From CAYGOC01 sp964351495 (lineage in GTDB: Bacteria; Chlamydiota; Chlamydiia; Chlamydiales; SM23-39), in the NCBI GenBank assembly GCA_964351495.1, contig CAYGOC010000007.1:30174-94173 (forward strand): a DNA stretch of 64,000 bases, given 5' to 3'. The notes under the pieces are model-generated. The model saw nothing but the letters and a program-made list of their open reading frames with translations. It did no database searches and was not told where the DNA came from. Both the position numbers and the translations under genes were made by a program. Positions 17,777-26,531 of the stretch are shown here, one piece after another; position 1 is the stretch's first letter; every line of letters begins with the position of its first letter.

Positions 17777-18901
17777 TTAAAGAGCAGGAAAAGAAGGTTG
17801 TTTTGTCCTTTTACCAATACCATAACGAATACGATACTCTGCCAAGGCAGCAGCCGCTGACTGGGTAGACATATGGTTTTTTTCTGCTATTTCATAAATA
17901 CCTAAAAGATTTTCATAAATCTTTTCCACCTTATCTCTAGGCCTTTTAGGATGATATCCTTCTTCTTCCAGTTCTGCTGCCACGTTGAAAAGCCCTCCTG
18001 CATTTACTACAAAATCAGGAGCATACAAAATTCCTCTTAATTGTAGAAGATCTGCGTGCTCTTCTTTTTCTAACTGGTTATTGGCCCCGCCCACGATTGC
18101 TTTACAACGAAACCGCGTAATTGTCCGGTCATTAATAATTCCTCCTCTTGCGCAGGGAGAGAAAACATCACACTCCACTTCCAAAATTTCAGAAGGAGAA
18201 AGAAAGGTAGCTCCATATTTTTTAGCAAGAGCCTTTCCTTTTTCTTCATCAACATCACTTACTATGATATGGGCTCCAGCCCAAAAAAGATGCTCTAACA
18301 GATTGCTACCTACATTTCCAAGGCCCTGTACAGCTATCTTTTTCCCCTCTAAAGAATCACTTTTATAGAGCTTTTGCATAGCGGATTGAATCCCTTTAAA
18401 AACCCCTCTTGCTGTAAAAAGCCCCGGATCTCCACTGCTTTTATCTTTAACAAGTCCTACTACATAACGGGTTTTTCTTCGAATTACCTCTACATCTTTT
18501 GTCGTACATCCCATATCTTCAGCGCAAGTATAAAGCCCCCCTAAAGATTCTACCGCCTCCCCAAAAGAAAGCAAAAGTTCCTCTTTATTTTCAGCGTTGG
18601 GATCTGCCAAAATAACACTTTTCCCTCCCCCAAAACCTACTTCTGCTACAGCAGATTTAGCCGTCATTCCCTTAGATAAAAGAAGAGCATCTTTTAAAGC
18701 CTCTTCAAAACTGTTATAGGGAAGAATTCTTGTCCCCCCTAAAGCTACGCCAAGGCTCGTACTATGAATAGCTATGATAGCTGTTAGTCCTACGCTAGGG
18801 TCAGTAACTTTGAATACCTTCTCATAACCAAAAACAGGAATAAGCTCCAATTTTAAGGATCCCTTTTCTGAAAAAACACGTTCTTTTTCTAGTGTACTCA
18901 T
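17777..18901 (-). CDS. ldh: leucine (Glu/Leu/Phe/Val-type) dehydrogenase
   Basis: NAD-dependent oxidative deaminase of branched-chain amino acids. It has LGGTRILPYNSFEEAL, the catalytic Lys stretch GMTAKSAVAEVGFGGGKSVI, the nucleotide-binding GLGNVGSNLLEHL and the VNAGGLFNVAAELE segment that distinguishes leucine/phenylalanine dehydrogenases from hexameric glutamate dehydrogenases. 374 residues fits the family. C. trachomatis has a recognisable leucine dehydrogenase (recalled as CT773). AGAGGTG precedes ATG 18901. Upstream lies an inverted repeat that could be an operator. Co-transcribed with argS. Exact substrate preference cannot be proven from sequence. Confidence 0.88.
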   Translation of the reverse strand: MSTLEKERVFSEKGSLKLELIPVFGYEKVFKVTDPSVGLTAIIAIHSTSLGVALGGTRILPYNSFEEALKDALLLSKGMTAKSAVAEVGFGGGKSVILADPNAENKEELLLSFGEAVESLGGLYTCAEDMGCTTKDVEVIRRKTRYVVGLVKDKSSGDPGLFTARGVFKGIQSAMQKLYKSDSLEGKKIAVQGLGNVGSNLLEHLFWAGAHIIVSDVDEEKGKALAKKYGATFLSPSEILEVECDVFSPCARGGIINDRTITRFRCKAIVGGANNQLEKEEHADLLQLRGILYAPDFVVNAGGLFNVAAELEEEGYHPKRPRDKVEKIYENLLGIYEIAEKNHMSTQSAAAALAEYRIRYGIGKRTKQPSFPAL

Positions 18902-19281
18902 CTTGCACCTCTGTAAAAAAATAAGGGAGCATACTTACAAATTTTTATTATGTAAGTATACTCTTTGCTCTATTTCAAGTTTAATAGGAGATTTTAACAA
19001 AATCTTTACTTAGAAAACAAGAAAATCTCTTTTTTAAAAGAAAAATATTTTTTTACATCCCCAGAGAGGTTTTCAAAAGAGTCTCTGCTGTTTTTATAAC
19101 TTGAATAGCATCTACTTGTTTTAAATAGCTTTGCTATGCTAAAAATGAGGCCATTATTCGAATTAAAAAATAGAAGGATCCCTCTATATTAGGTTTATAG
19201 CAAGGCGCTTCTCTTTTGCGAAACTAGTTAAAAAAAAATTTACACGCTCCATATACTCATTTCTTTTGCGAGGAAACACTC
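18902..19281. other. intergenic region ldh / DUF2709
   Basis: 380 bases, very A/T-rich, between divergent genes. It holds the 9-bp inverted repeat listed separately and two copies of a CTTTTGCGA word (near 19213 and 19264) before the DUF2709 start. No RNA gene or reading frame of note was found. Confidence 0.45.
18931..18959. promoter_or_regulatory. inverted repeat upstream of ldh, candidate operator
   Basis: ATACTTACA (18931-18939) and TGTAAGTAT (18951-18959) form a perfect 9-bp inverted repeat with an 11-nt A/T spacer, 30-58 bases upstream of the ldh start codon, where a promoter should lie. No T-run follows, so it is not a terminator. A regulator-binding site is the natural reading but nothing identifies the protein. 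Confidence 0.4.
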
Positions 19282-19998
19282 ATGACCAAAACGAAAATAG
19301 ATAGTGAATCAAAAAAAAACTTACTCATTTTTTTGCAAAAACAAAAAAATGCAGACCTTTTGAGTAGCTATTTTTTTTATATAGAAAAAAAATTTCATTT
19401 AAAACCTGTTTTATTCCCTAAAGAGAAGACCATTTACCAAAGCTTAGATGCTTTAATTCGCTCTTTAGAAAAAGAAGGAAAACTCTGGAGAGAGGTTGAA
19501 ATAAAAATTCAGTTTGGCCAGCAAAGTGTTAATGAAAAAACTACCAAAATTTATATCTGCCCTTTTACAGGGAAAGTTTTTGGAGATAATACTCATCCAA
19601 ATCCTCAGGATGCTATTTATGACTGGGTTTCTAAATGCCCCGAAAACACAGAGAGAGTAGGTGGATTAAAAGCGAAGCGCTTTCTTGTTTCAGAAGACCC
19701 TGAAATCATCAAAAACTATTACACAAAAAGAAAAGAACCTTTAACTAAAGTGGTTTTTTCCTCTCTTATTTCCGGAAAACTGTTTAACAGTAGAGAAGCC
19801 GTAATTGCAGATTTCAAAGAAAACCATGTAAAAAAACTTTCCTTACAAGAGGTGCAAAACCAAAACCGCTTTCAGATTGAGGAAAGTTTTTTGCAGTTTA
19901 TAGGAGAACAAGTTACGGAAGAAAAAATCTCCCGGTTTGTAGAGGAGCTTTCTCAAGACGAAGACTTTGAGCCTTACTTACAAAAATGGCTAAAATAA
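19282..19998 (+). CDS. DUF2709 chlamydial conserved protein
   Basis: 238-residue soluble protein that I recognise by content and position as the chlamydial conserved DUF2709 family (recalled as the CT538 position, next to tsaE and dnaQ). Features: KIYICPFTGKVFGDNTHPNPQDAIYDWVSKCPENT with two Cys, and a charged helical C-terminal third. No catalytic signature is known to me. AGGAAA precedes ATG 19282. The end overlaps tsaE by 13 bases, indicating coupling. The function is unknown; conserved linkage with TsaE and an exonuclease suggests a housekeeping role. Confidence 0.75.
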   Translation: MTKTKIDSESKKNLLIFLQKQKNADLLSSYFFYIEKKFHLKPVLFPKEKTIYQSLDALIRSLEKEGKLWREVEIKIQFGQQSVNEKTTKIYICPFTGKVFGDNTHPNPQDAIYDWVSKCPENTERVGGLKAKRFLVSEDPEIIKNYYTKRKEPLTKVVFSSLISGKLFNSREAVIADFKENHVKKLSLQEVQNQNRFQIEESFLQFIGEQVTEEKISRFVEELSQDEDFEPYLQKWLK

Positions 19999-20417
19999 AC
20001 AAAGAAACTCTTTTCCTTTCTTCTTATTCTGAAGTAGAAAAATGGGCAAAAAGCTTCACCTACTCTCTCTCAAAAAACACGGTAGTTGCTTTGTATGGCA
20101 ACTTGGGTTCAGGAAAGACCTCTTTTGTGAAAGCATGCGCCCCTTCTTTTGCTCTTTCTCCATCTATCGTTAGCAGCCCCACCTTTTCTTACCTGCATAT
20201 TTATGAGGGTTCTCTTCCCCTATTTCATTTTGATTTGTATAGAATAGCTACTTTAGAGGATTTTTTGGAGCTCGGCTTTGAAGAATACTTCACTAAAGGA
20301 GGCATTTGTTTCCTAGAGTGGCCCGAAATCGTAGAATCTATTTTACCTAAAGAAACAGTCCGTATACACTGGAAGCTTTCCCCACCTGGAAGAGTTATAA
20401 CTGTAGAGGAGATGTAG
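19986..20417 (+). CDS. tsaE: tRNA threonylcarbamoyladenosine biosynthesis ATPase TsaE
   Basis: P-loop ATPase that supports the TsaBD complex in forming t6A37 on ANN-decoding tRNAs. Walker A GNLGSGKTSF lies near residues 39-48, SSPTFSYLHIY gives the switch region, HFDLYR is the conserved family motif, and LEWPE is the Walker B-like end. 143 residues is normal. It overlaps DUF2709 by 13 bases and is followed 4 bases later by the dnaQ-like gene, so the three are one operon. tsaB, tsaC and tsaD are not in the window. Confidence 0.93.
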   Translation: MAKINKETLFLSSYSEVEKWAKSFTYSLSKNTVVALYGNLGSGKTSFVKACAPSFALSPSIVSSPTFSYLHIYEGSLPLFHFDLYRIATLEDFLELGFEEYFTKGGICFLEWPEIVESILPKETVRIHWKLSPPGRVITVEEM

Positions 20418-20421
20418 CCTT

Positions 20422-21174
20422 TTGTCTTTTATAGAAAAAGAAGAATTCATTTGTCTGGACTGTGAAACAACAGGTCTTGACCTAGAGAAAGATCAGATTA
20501 TTGAAATTGCTTTTGCCCGGTTCACTTTTTCTGAAATTATAGATACCTTTGAAACCTTATTAGATCCCAAGTGCCCCATCCCTCAAGCATCTCAGGAAAT
20601 CCATAATATTTCTGCAGAAATGCTCCAAGGAAAACCCTTTATAGACGAAGTTCTTCCAGATCTATTGGCCCAGATTTCAAACCATGTGATTGTGGGTCAT
20701 GGTATTTTCTTTGATTTATCTTTGATAGCAAGGGAAGCCAAAAGACTCTCTTTACCCATCCCAAAACCCTTTTTTCCGTATATCGATACTTTAAGAATGG
20801 CTCGCCTTTATGGGGAGAGCCCTGTTAACTCACTAGAAAAACTACGACAACACTTTCAAATTCCCTCTTATGGTTCTCATAGAGCCATGAGTGATGTTAT
20901 GGTAAATATAGAAGTATTCAAAAAGTTAGCCACTCCTTATAAAGACACCAACCATTTGCAAAAGGTATTACAAAAACCCATTCGGCTAAAAACCATGCCT
21001 CTTGGAAAACATAAAGGAAGAAGATTCGAAGAGATCCCTTTAGAATATCTTTTATGGGCCCAAAGAAAAAATTTCGATGAAGATCTTTCCTTCTCCATAA
21101 ACTCAGAGATTCGTGCCAGAAAAAAGAAAAGTCGATTTCAAGAAGCTTCGAACCCCTTTTCTTCCCTTTCTTGA
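20422..21174 (+). CDS. DnaQ-like 3'-5' exonuclease with DUF3820-like tail
   Basis: DEDDh exonuclease related to the DNA polymerase III epsilon subunit. Catalytic residues are visible: DCETTG (Asp, Glu) at about 13-18, GHGIFFDLSL (Asp) near 93, and HRAMSDVMV (His and Asp) near 153. After about residue 185 comes MPLGKHKGRRFEEIPLEYLLWA, a short domain resembling DUF3820, found on several DnaQ-like proteins. It starts with TTG at 20422, 4 bases after tsaE, using GAGGAG in the tsaE end as ribosome site. In Chlamydia a dnaQ homologue has the same neighbour. It could be the polymerase III proofreading subunit or a repair nuclease. Confidence 0.88.
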   Translation: MSFIEKEEFICLDCETTGLDLEKDQIIEIAFARFTFSEIIDTFETLLDPKCPIPQASQEIHNISAEMLQGKPFIDEVLPDLLAQISNHVIVGHGIFFDLSLIAREAKRLSLPIPKPFFPYIDTLRMARLYGESPVNSLEKLRQHFQIPSYGSHRAMSDVMVNIEVFKKLATPYKDTNHLQKVLQKPIRLKTMPLGKHKGRRFEEIPLEYLLWAQRKNFDEDLSFSINSEIRARKKKSRFQEASNPFSSLS

Positions 21175-21223
21175 CTTTTTGTCTTTTCTCTCTTTAGTAT
21201 TCAAGTTAAAGGTTTTCAAAACT

Positions 21224-22426
21224 ATGCTACACAAACTCTCTTTGCAAGATCTCCCTTTAAAAGGGAAGAAGATTTTGATGCGAGTCGACTTTAACGTCCC
21301 TTTAAACAAGTCGGGAACAATTGAAGATGACTCTCGAATAAAGGCCTCTTTGACTTCTATCGAATATATTATAAAACAAGAAGGTATCGTTATTTTGATG
21401 AGCCACTTGGGAAGACCTAAGCATAGAAAAGATCCTTCTCTTTCTTTGGCTCCTTGTGCAAAAAGACTTTCTGAACTGCTGCAGAAACCTGTTTTTATGG
21501 CTACCGACTGCGTAGGAGAAAATGTAGAAAATCAAGTAAACTCTTTGAAAGAGGGAGATGTTTTATTATTAGAAAACCTCCGTTTTTATGAAGCAGAAGA
21601 GCACCCTGAAAAAGATCCTTCTTTTGCTGAAAAACTCTCTCGTCTTGCAGATATTTACGTAAATGATGCTTTTGCCTCTTCTCACAGAAAACACACCTCC
21701 ATAACAGAAGTTCCCCAGTTTTTTCCCGGTCTATCGCTTGCTGGTTTTTTAATGGATAAAGAGCTCGCTTTTCTAACTACTATTGTTCAAAAACCAAAAC
21801 GCCCTTTTTATGCTATTTTAGGCGGCGCTAAAGTCTCTACCAAAGTAGGCATCATTATTAATCTCATAGAAAAAATTGATGGCCTCTTTATCGGAGGCGC
21901 CATGGCTTACACCTTTTTAAAAGCACAAGGGGTTCAAGTAGGAAAGTCTCTTTTAGAACAAGAACAAGTAGAAACAGCCAAAGATATTGTAAAAAGATGC
22001 CAGGAAAAAGCGGTAAAATTTTGGCTCCCAGAAGATATTGTAATAGCAGAGAAAATCGAAAGAGAGGCCCCTATAAAAATACAATCCTCTAAAGAAAATA
22101 TAGCAGAAGATTGGCAAGGGGTGGATATAGGGCCTAAAACCCTTTCTTCTTGGAAAGATGCCTTACAAAATGCTGCTATGATTTTTTGGAATGGGCCTGT
22201 GGGAATCTTCGAAATAGAAGACTTTTCCAAAGGAACTAGGGAACTTGCCTCTATTATAGCCTCCCTTTCTGCGACTAAAATTATTGGGGGAGGCGATTCT
22301 GTGGCTGCTATCCAAAAATGGCATATGGCGGATCAATTTACCCATCTGTCTACAGGAGGAGGAGCCTCTTTAGAGTTTATAGAAACAGGCAGCCTTCCGG
22401 GGATAGACTGCCTTTCAAATAGGTAG
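21224..22426 (+). CDS. pgk: phosphoglycerate kinase
   Basis: Glycolytic enzyme that makes ATP from 1,3-bisphosphoglycerate and ADP. Starting at ATG 21224 it is 400 residues, the usual size. Motifs: LMRVDFNVPL at the N-terminus, SHLGRPKHRKDPSLSL, LLENLRFYEAEE, the GGAKVSTK nucleotide region, FWNGPVGIFE, and GGGDSVAAI with STGGGASLEF at the end. The frame extends upstream to 21113 but that part overlaps dnaQ and has no similarity. A hairpin terminator follows at 22443-22474. It lies 49 bases after dnaQ and may share the upstream transcript. Confidence 0.96.
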   Translation: MLHKLSLQDLPLKGKKILMRVDFNVPLNKSGTIEDDSRIKASLTSIEYIIKQEGIVILMSHLGRPKHRKDPSLSLAPCAKRLSELLQKPVFMATDCVGENVENQVNSLKEGDVLLLENLRFYEAEEHPEKDPSFAEKLSRLADIYVNDAFASSHRKHTSITEVPQFFPGLSLAGFLMDKELAFLTTIVQKPKRPFYAILGGAKVSTKVGIIINLIEKIDGLFIGGAMAYTFLKAQGVQVGKSLLEQEQVETAKDIVKRCQEKAVKFWLPEDIVIAEKIEREAPIKIQSSKENIAEDWQGVDIGPKTLSSWKDALQNAAMIFWNGPVGIFEIEDFSKGTRELASIIASLSATKIIGGGDSVAAIQKWHMADQFTHLSTGGGASLEFIETGSLPGIDCLSNR

Positions 22427-22442
22427 AAAAAATTTGAAATAG

Positions 22443-22474
22443 AAAAACTCGTATTTTAGAATGAGTTTTTATTG
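22443..22474 (+). terminator. Rho-independent terminator after pgk
   Basis: AAAAACTCGT (22443-22452) pairs with ATGAGTTTTT (22461-22470), ten pairs including one G-T, with an 8-nt loop and a run of T completing the right arm. It sits 17 bases after the pgk stop. Confidence 0.65.
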
Positions 22475-22501
22475 TCTTTAATAAGTTTTTACCGGTATAA
22501 T
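22472..22501 (+). promoter_or_regulatory. candidate promoter for the npt gene
   Basis: TTGTCT (22472-22477), 18-bp spacer, TATAAT (22496-22501). Consensus-like primary sigma promoter directly after the pgk terminator and about 100 bases before the npt start. It would leave a leader of roughly 95 nt. Confidence 0.5.
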
Positions 22502-22603
22502 CCTTGGTAAAGTAGAAGGTATGGCATCCGTGATCCACTTCTGGATAGACCCGATTCAAAATCTCCCTTCAGCTTCCCCCCTTTTTTTTATAAATAGGTA
22601 CTT

Positions 22604-24190
22604 ATGTCGGTAGGCAAGGGTGATAAGCCTTTTGGAGGGCTCCGCTCTTTAATCTGGCCTATTTACCCTTCTGAGTATAAGAAATTTATACCGATGCTTG
22701 CTATATTTTTTCTTATCTCTTTTAACTATAATATACTAAGATCCGCCAAAGACACTTTAATCATTACCGCTCCCAAATCGGGGGCAGAAGCGATTCCTTT
22801 TTTGAAAGTTTGGGTCATGCTCCCCATGGCCTTATTTATGACCTTTGTGTTTACCCGTATTTCGAACCGTTTTTCCAGAGAAAAAGTATTTTATTGGATG
22901 ATAGGAATTTTTTTAGGATTTTTCTTCCTTTTCACTGTTCTTTTGTATCCCTTACGAGATTTTTTGCATCCCCATGAGCTAGCCAATACCTTGGAAGGGT
23001 TAACTCCAAAGGGGCTTCACGGATTCATATCTCTTATTCGAAACTGGGTTTTTACCGCTTTTTATGTAATGGCCGATCTTTGGAGCTCTATCGTTTTTAC
23101 GGTTTTATTTTGGGGTTTTGCCAATGAGATAACCAGCGTAAAAGAGGCAAAGCGTTTTTATGCTATTTTTGGGGTGGGAGCTAATGTCTCAGGTATCTTT
23201 GCAGGTCAAGTTTCCAAGGCTCTATCTAACATCTCTTTTAACTCCTTTATCCCCTTTGGGAAAACAGCTTGGGAACAATCTGTCTTATTTTTAAATCTGA
23301 CCATTCTTGTAGTTGGCTTTTTTATTCTATTTCTTTTTAGAAAGCTCAATCAAAAAGTAATTAGAAAAAATCTGCTGTTTCAAAACACAACTAAAGTAAA
23401 GATGTCGGTTCGAAAGAACTTTGCCTACCTTCTCAAATCAAAATATCTTCTTTGCATCGCATTCATTGTTTTAACTTATAATCTTTCCATCAACTTGGTG
23501 GAGGTGGTATGGAAAAACCAATTAAAGATTTTATACCCTTCCCCTGCTGAGTTCAGCATGTATATGGGGGATGTTATGACTATCATGGGAGTGATAGCTA
23601 CTTGCACCTCTCTTTTTATCTCTGCTTTTTTACTACGTAAATTTTCTTGGACAGTTAACGCTTTAATCCCTCCTATTATCATGCTATCTACAGGGCTTTT
23701 CTTTTTCGGATTCTTATTGTACAAAGATTCTTTTCTAGGAGGCCTTGCTCTTTTTTTAGGGACAACCCCCCTTTTGATGAGTGTCTTTTTTGGAACCTTA
23801 CAAAACTGCATGACACGGGCTTCCAAATACACCCTGTTTGATGCTACTAAAGAGCTTACCTTTATCCCCTTAAGTAGAGAAAGCAGGTTAAAGGGAAAAG
23901 CGGCCATAGATGGAGTAGGATCCAGAATCGGAAAGTCAGGTGGCTCTATGATTCACCAAACTTTGTTGATTTTATTTTCTACCATATCGGCAGCAACTCC
24001 TATTATAGCGGGCATATTTTTAGTAGTTGTGGGAGTTTGGATTCTCTCTGTTATCTCCTTAGGAAAACGGTTTTTGTCTCTTACCTCTCTTCCGGAACCT
24101 TCAGAAGACCCTTCTGTAAAAGAATCTTTTACCCCTACTTTTACAGAAGAAGAGCAAAAACAGGAAGCTCTCAGCTCTACCTCTTCTTAA
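22604..24190 (+). CDS. Npt/Tlc-type ATP/ADP (nucleotide) translocase
   Basis: A 528-residue inner-membrane protein with about twelve hydrophobic segments, of the nonmitochondrial nucleotide transporter family used by obligate intracellular bacteria and plastids to take up host ATP or other nucleotides. The N-terminal signature ILRSAKDTLIITAPKSGAEAIPFLKVW is diagnostic, as are VMADLWSSIVFTVLFWGFANEIT and LFDATKELTFIPL. By position (next to pgsA, sohB, polA) it corresponds to chlamydial npt2, which exchanges nucleotides with protons, but position does not fix whether it is an ATP/ADP exchanger. The C-terminal tail is acidic and Glu-rich. It is the clearest marker of an intracellular energy-parasitic lifestyle in the window. 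Confidence 0.92.
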   Translation: MSVGKGDKPFGGLRSLIWPIYPSEYKKFIPMLAIFFLISFNYNILRSAKDTLIITAPKSGAEAIPFLKVWVMLPMALFMTFVFTRISNRFSREKVFYWMIGIFLGFFFLFTVLLYPLRDFLHPHELANTLEGLTPKGLHGFISLIRNWVFTAFYVMADLWSSIVFTVLFWGFANEITSVKEAKRFYAIFGVGANVSGIFAGQVSKALSNISFNSFIPFGKTAWEQSVLFLNLTILVVGFFILFLFRKLNQKVIRKNLLFQNTTKVKMSVRKNFAYLLKSKYLLCIAFIVLTYNLSINLVEVVWKNQLKILYPSPAEFSMYMGDVMTIMGVIATCTSLFISAFLLRKFSWTVNALIPPIIMLSTGLFFFGFLLYKDSFLGGLALFLGTTPLLMSVFFGTLQNCMTRASKYTLFDATKELTFIPLSRESRLKGKAAIDGVGSRIGKSGGSMIHQTLLILFSTISAATPIIAGIFLVVVGVWILSVISLGKRFLSLTSLPEPSEDPSVKESFTPTFTEEEQKQEALSSTSS

Positions 24191-24267
24191 AAAGCGCTAT
24201 TTTTTGTCTTTTAAGAGAAGAAAAGGTACAATAAAAGGTAGGAATCTCCCAACCTTTTTAAAAAATT

Positions 24268-24957
24268 ATGGAAACTTTATTAGAGTGGATACAAAGTAAC
24301 GCTCACAATGCTCACTGGCTATTTTTTGGCGCTTTGATGCTGGCTGGGCTAAATTTTCCCATCAGCGAAGATTTGATGATTATATCGGGAGCCTTGCTCT
24401 CAGCAACAGTGATCCCTGAAAATACCTACTTGATTTTCCTATTTCTGTTTTTAGGCTGCTACCTTTCAGATTGGGTCTCTTACTGGATAGGAAGAACCTT
24501 GGGGAGAAAATTATGGAATATTCGTTGGTTTGCTAAAACCATCAAAATCAAAAGGCTTGAGCAGACACAAAAGTTTTACGAAAAATATGGATTTTGGACC
24601 CTTTTGGGGGGTAGATTTATCCCCTTTGGAGTAAGAAACTGTCTTTTTTTAACAGCAGGCATGGGAAAGATGCCTTTTTCTCGCTTCCTTATAAGTGATG
24701 GAATTGCTTGTATTCTTTCTAATAGCGTTTTGTTTTCTATTGCCTATACTTTGGGAAAGAATTATTCCTCTCTTCTTTTCTGGCTGAAGAGAGTAAATAT
24801 TTTTCTTTTTCTTTCCTTTGTTGTGACGATAATTGGGATCATTTGGTATAAGAGAAGAAAAAAGAGCCAAAACCATCTGAGCTCTTCCGAGCGGAAAGCT
24901 ACAAGCAATCCTTCAGAAGAAAGCTTGGATTCTAAAGGCAACAACACAGGTTCATGA
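24268..24957 (+). CDS. DedA family membrane protein
   Basis: 229 residues with about five hydrophobic segments and the DedA (SNARE-associated/VTT) hallmarks: FPISEDLMIISGALL near 30, then the GGRFIPFGVRN motif near 112, where the Arg and Gly are essential in characterised members. The family is linked to undecaprenyl-phosphate or phospholipid translocation across the inner membrane. A short hairpin (AAAAGGT / ACCTTTT, 24233-24258) lies before the start and no ribosome site is obvious. The stop overlaps the pgsA start as ATGA, so the two are translationally coupled, which supports a phospholipid role. Confidence 0.87.
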   Translation: METLLEWIQSNAHNAHWLFFGALMLAGLNFPISEDLMIISGALLSATVIPENTYLIFLFLFLGCYLSDWVSYWIGRTLGRKLWNIRWFAKTIKIKRLEQTQKFYEKYGFWTLLGGRFIPFGVRNCLFLTAGMGKMPFSRFLISDGIACILSNSVLFSIAYTLGKNYSSLLFWLKRVNIFLFLSFVVTIIGIIWYKRRKKSQNHLSSSERKATSNPSEESLDSKGNNTGS

Positions 24958-25463
24958 TCACTTTATCGAATAGTCTTTCTTTTTTAAGGGCTCCCCTGGC
25001 ATTTTTATTTTTATCAGAAAGCAGTTTTCTACGAATGCTCGCGGTTTTTTTAGCCATGCTAACCGATAGCATCGATGGCTATATAGCTAGAAAGTACCGC
25101 TCTACTTCTCGATTTGGGGCCATACTGGATCCTGCTATGGATAAGTTTTTCGTCTACTTTGTTTTGAGTTTCCTTTGGATGGAACAAAAGATCTATCTAT
25201 GGCAAGTTTTTGCTATGGTTTCTCGCGATTTTTTCTTAAGCCTTTTTGGGCTATATCTTCTTCTTTTTAAAAGAGGAAAGCGTTTTGAAATTACTCCCGT
25301 TCGCTTTGGCAAGGCCACGACTGCTTTACAGTTTCTTGTTTTGATAGGACTTAGTTTTAGCTACTCGTTTTCTTGGCATCTCTACGCTACCTTTATCCTT
25401 TTGGGAGCTATGGCCTTTGTTGAGCTTTTTCAAATAGAAACAAAAAAAGAAGCACAGTCATAA
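24954..25463 (+). CDS. pgsA: CDP-diacylglycerol-glycerol-3-phosphate phosphatidyltransferase family protein
   Basis: CDP-alcohol phosphatidyltransferase, likely making phosphatidylglycerol phosphate. The family signature D-x2-DG-x2-AR-x8-G-x3-D-x3-D is complete within DSIDGYIARKYR and FGAILDPAMDK (about residues 39-65). 169 residues, with four to five hydrophobic segments; slightly short for PgsA but with an intact active site. It begins inside the dedA stop codon. C. trachomatis has a pgsA homologue at the matching position between npt2 and dnaB. The alternative is a related phosphatidyltransferase of the same fold. Confidence 0.88.
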   Translation: MITLSNSLSFLRAPLAFLFLSESSFLRMLAVFLAMLTDSIDGYIARKYRSTSRFGAILDPAMDKFFVYFVLSFLWMEQKIYLWQVFAMVSRDFFLSLFGLYLLLFKRGKRFEITPVRFGKATTALQFLVLIGLSFSYSFSWHLYATFILLGAMAFVELFQIETKKEAQS

Positions 25464-25496
25464 TAAAAATAACCCTTCTTCTTAAGGAGATTTTAC

Positions 25497-26531
25497 ATGG
25501 AACCTAAAAAAGAGAGTATTTTCAAATCTAGTATACGAACTTTTTTTAAAACATTTGCGGCCATTTTAGGCCTTTTTATAGCTATAATCCCTTTTATGAT
25601 TCTTTCTTCTGTAGGGAATAAAGCTCTGTATTTACAGCCCAAAACCTCTTTAAATATCCTTCCGGATTTACAAGGAAATAAACACTTTTCCATTTCTAGT
25701 CCTGCCATTTTACAAATTCCTATTCATGGTGTCATAGGCTCAGATGATTTAAATAGCGAAACTATCGAAATGCAGTTAGTAGACTCTAAAAACAACCACC
25801 TACTGCAAAACCCTATAAAAGGAGTTTTGTTACATATTAACTCACCGGGGGGAGGAGTTACTGATTGCGACACTATATACCAACTTATAAATCGGTATAA
25901 AAAGCAGTATAAAGTTCCCGTTTATGCTTATGTAAATGGTCTTTGCGCCTCTGCTGCTATGTATATTGCTTGTTCTACAGACAAGATTTACAGCAGCCCT
26001 CCTAGTATCATCGGCTCTGTGGGAGTTTTAATGGGACCCTTTTTTAATGTAAAAGAAGCTTTAACTAGATGGGGCGTTCAAACAAAAACACTGACGGAAG
26101 GAAAAAACAAAGATATGATGAGCCCTTTTAGGGAGTGGAAAGAAACAGAGAGCGAGTCTTTGAAAAAAGCGATGTCTTTTCTCTATAACCGCTTTGTCCA
26201 AATAGTTTCTTCTGCAAGACCTAAACTGACTCCCTCTATTTTAAAAGATCAGTTAGGAGCCAATATTTTTGACTCAGAAGAAGCGGAAAAATTAGGCTTT
26301 GTGGATGTAGGAAATGCTTCTTATGAAGAAGCTCTTTTAGCCCTTTTAAAAGAGGCAAATATCGACCCTAACTCCTCTTATCAAATAATAGAACTTATGC
26401 CAAAGCATTCCTGGCTTAAAGACTTCATTCGCTCCTCTCCTATTTTTACCGGAAAGATAACCCACCAAATTGGGGCACATGAAATTCAAGATCCCTTTTT
26501 GTATCTTTACGATCCGAGCCGTTTTCTATGA
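25497..26531 (+). CDS. sohB: SohB/SppA family signal-peptide peptidase
   Basis: S49 peptidase, 344 residues, anchored by an N-terminal transmembrane helix (about 18-38). It has the oxyanion segment HINSPGGGV, the nucleophile Ser in NGLCASAAMYIAC and the SPPSIIGSVGV segment where the general-base Lys or its equivalent lies in the family. It would degrade leftover signal peptides or membrane-protein fragments in the periplasm. AAGGAG lies 8 nt before ATG 25497. The end overlaps polA as ATGA. The order sohB-polA-coaE-rho matches C. trachomatis. Confidence 0.88.
   Translation: MEPKKESIFKSSIRTFFKTFAAILGLFIAIIPFMILSSVGNKALYLQPKTSLNILPDLQGNKHFSISSPAILQIPIHGVIGSDDLNSETIEMQLVDSKNNHLLQNPIKGVLLHINSPGGGVTDCDTIYQLINRYKKQYKVPVYAYVNGLCASAAMYIACSTDKIYSSPPSIIGSVGVLMGPFFNVKEALTRWGVQTKTLTEGKNKDMMSPFREWKETESESLKKAMSFLYNRFVQIVSSARPKLTPSILKDQLGANIFDSEEAEKLGFVDVGNASYEEALLALLKEANIDPNSSYQIIELMPKHSWLKDFIRSSPIFTGKITHQIGAHEIQDPFLYLYDPSRFL

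Noticed and set aside
17985..18368. 127-codon frame antisense to leucine dehydrogenase
   Set aside because: Shadow of a well-supported gene with no ribosome site or motif.
24233..24258. AAAAGGT / ACCTTTT hairpin between npt and dedA as a terminator
   Set aside because: Seven pairs with a weak T-run; mentioned under dedA but not strong enough to list as a terminator.
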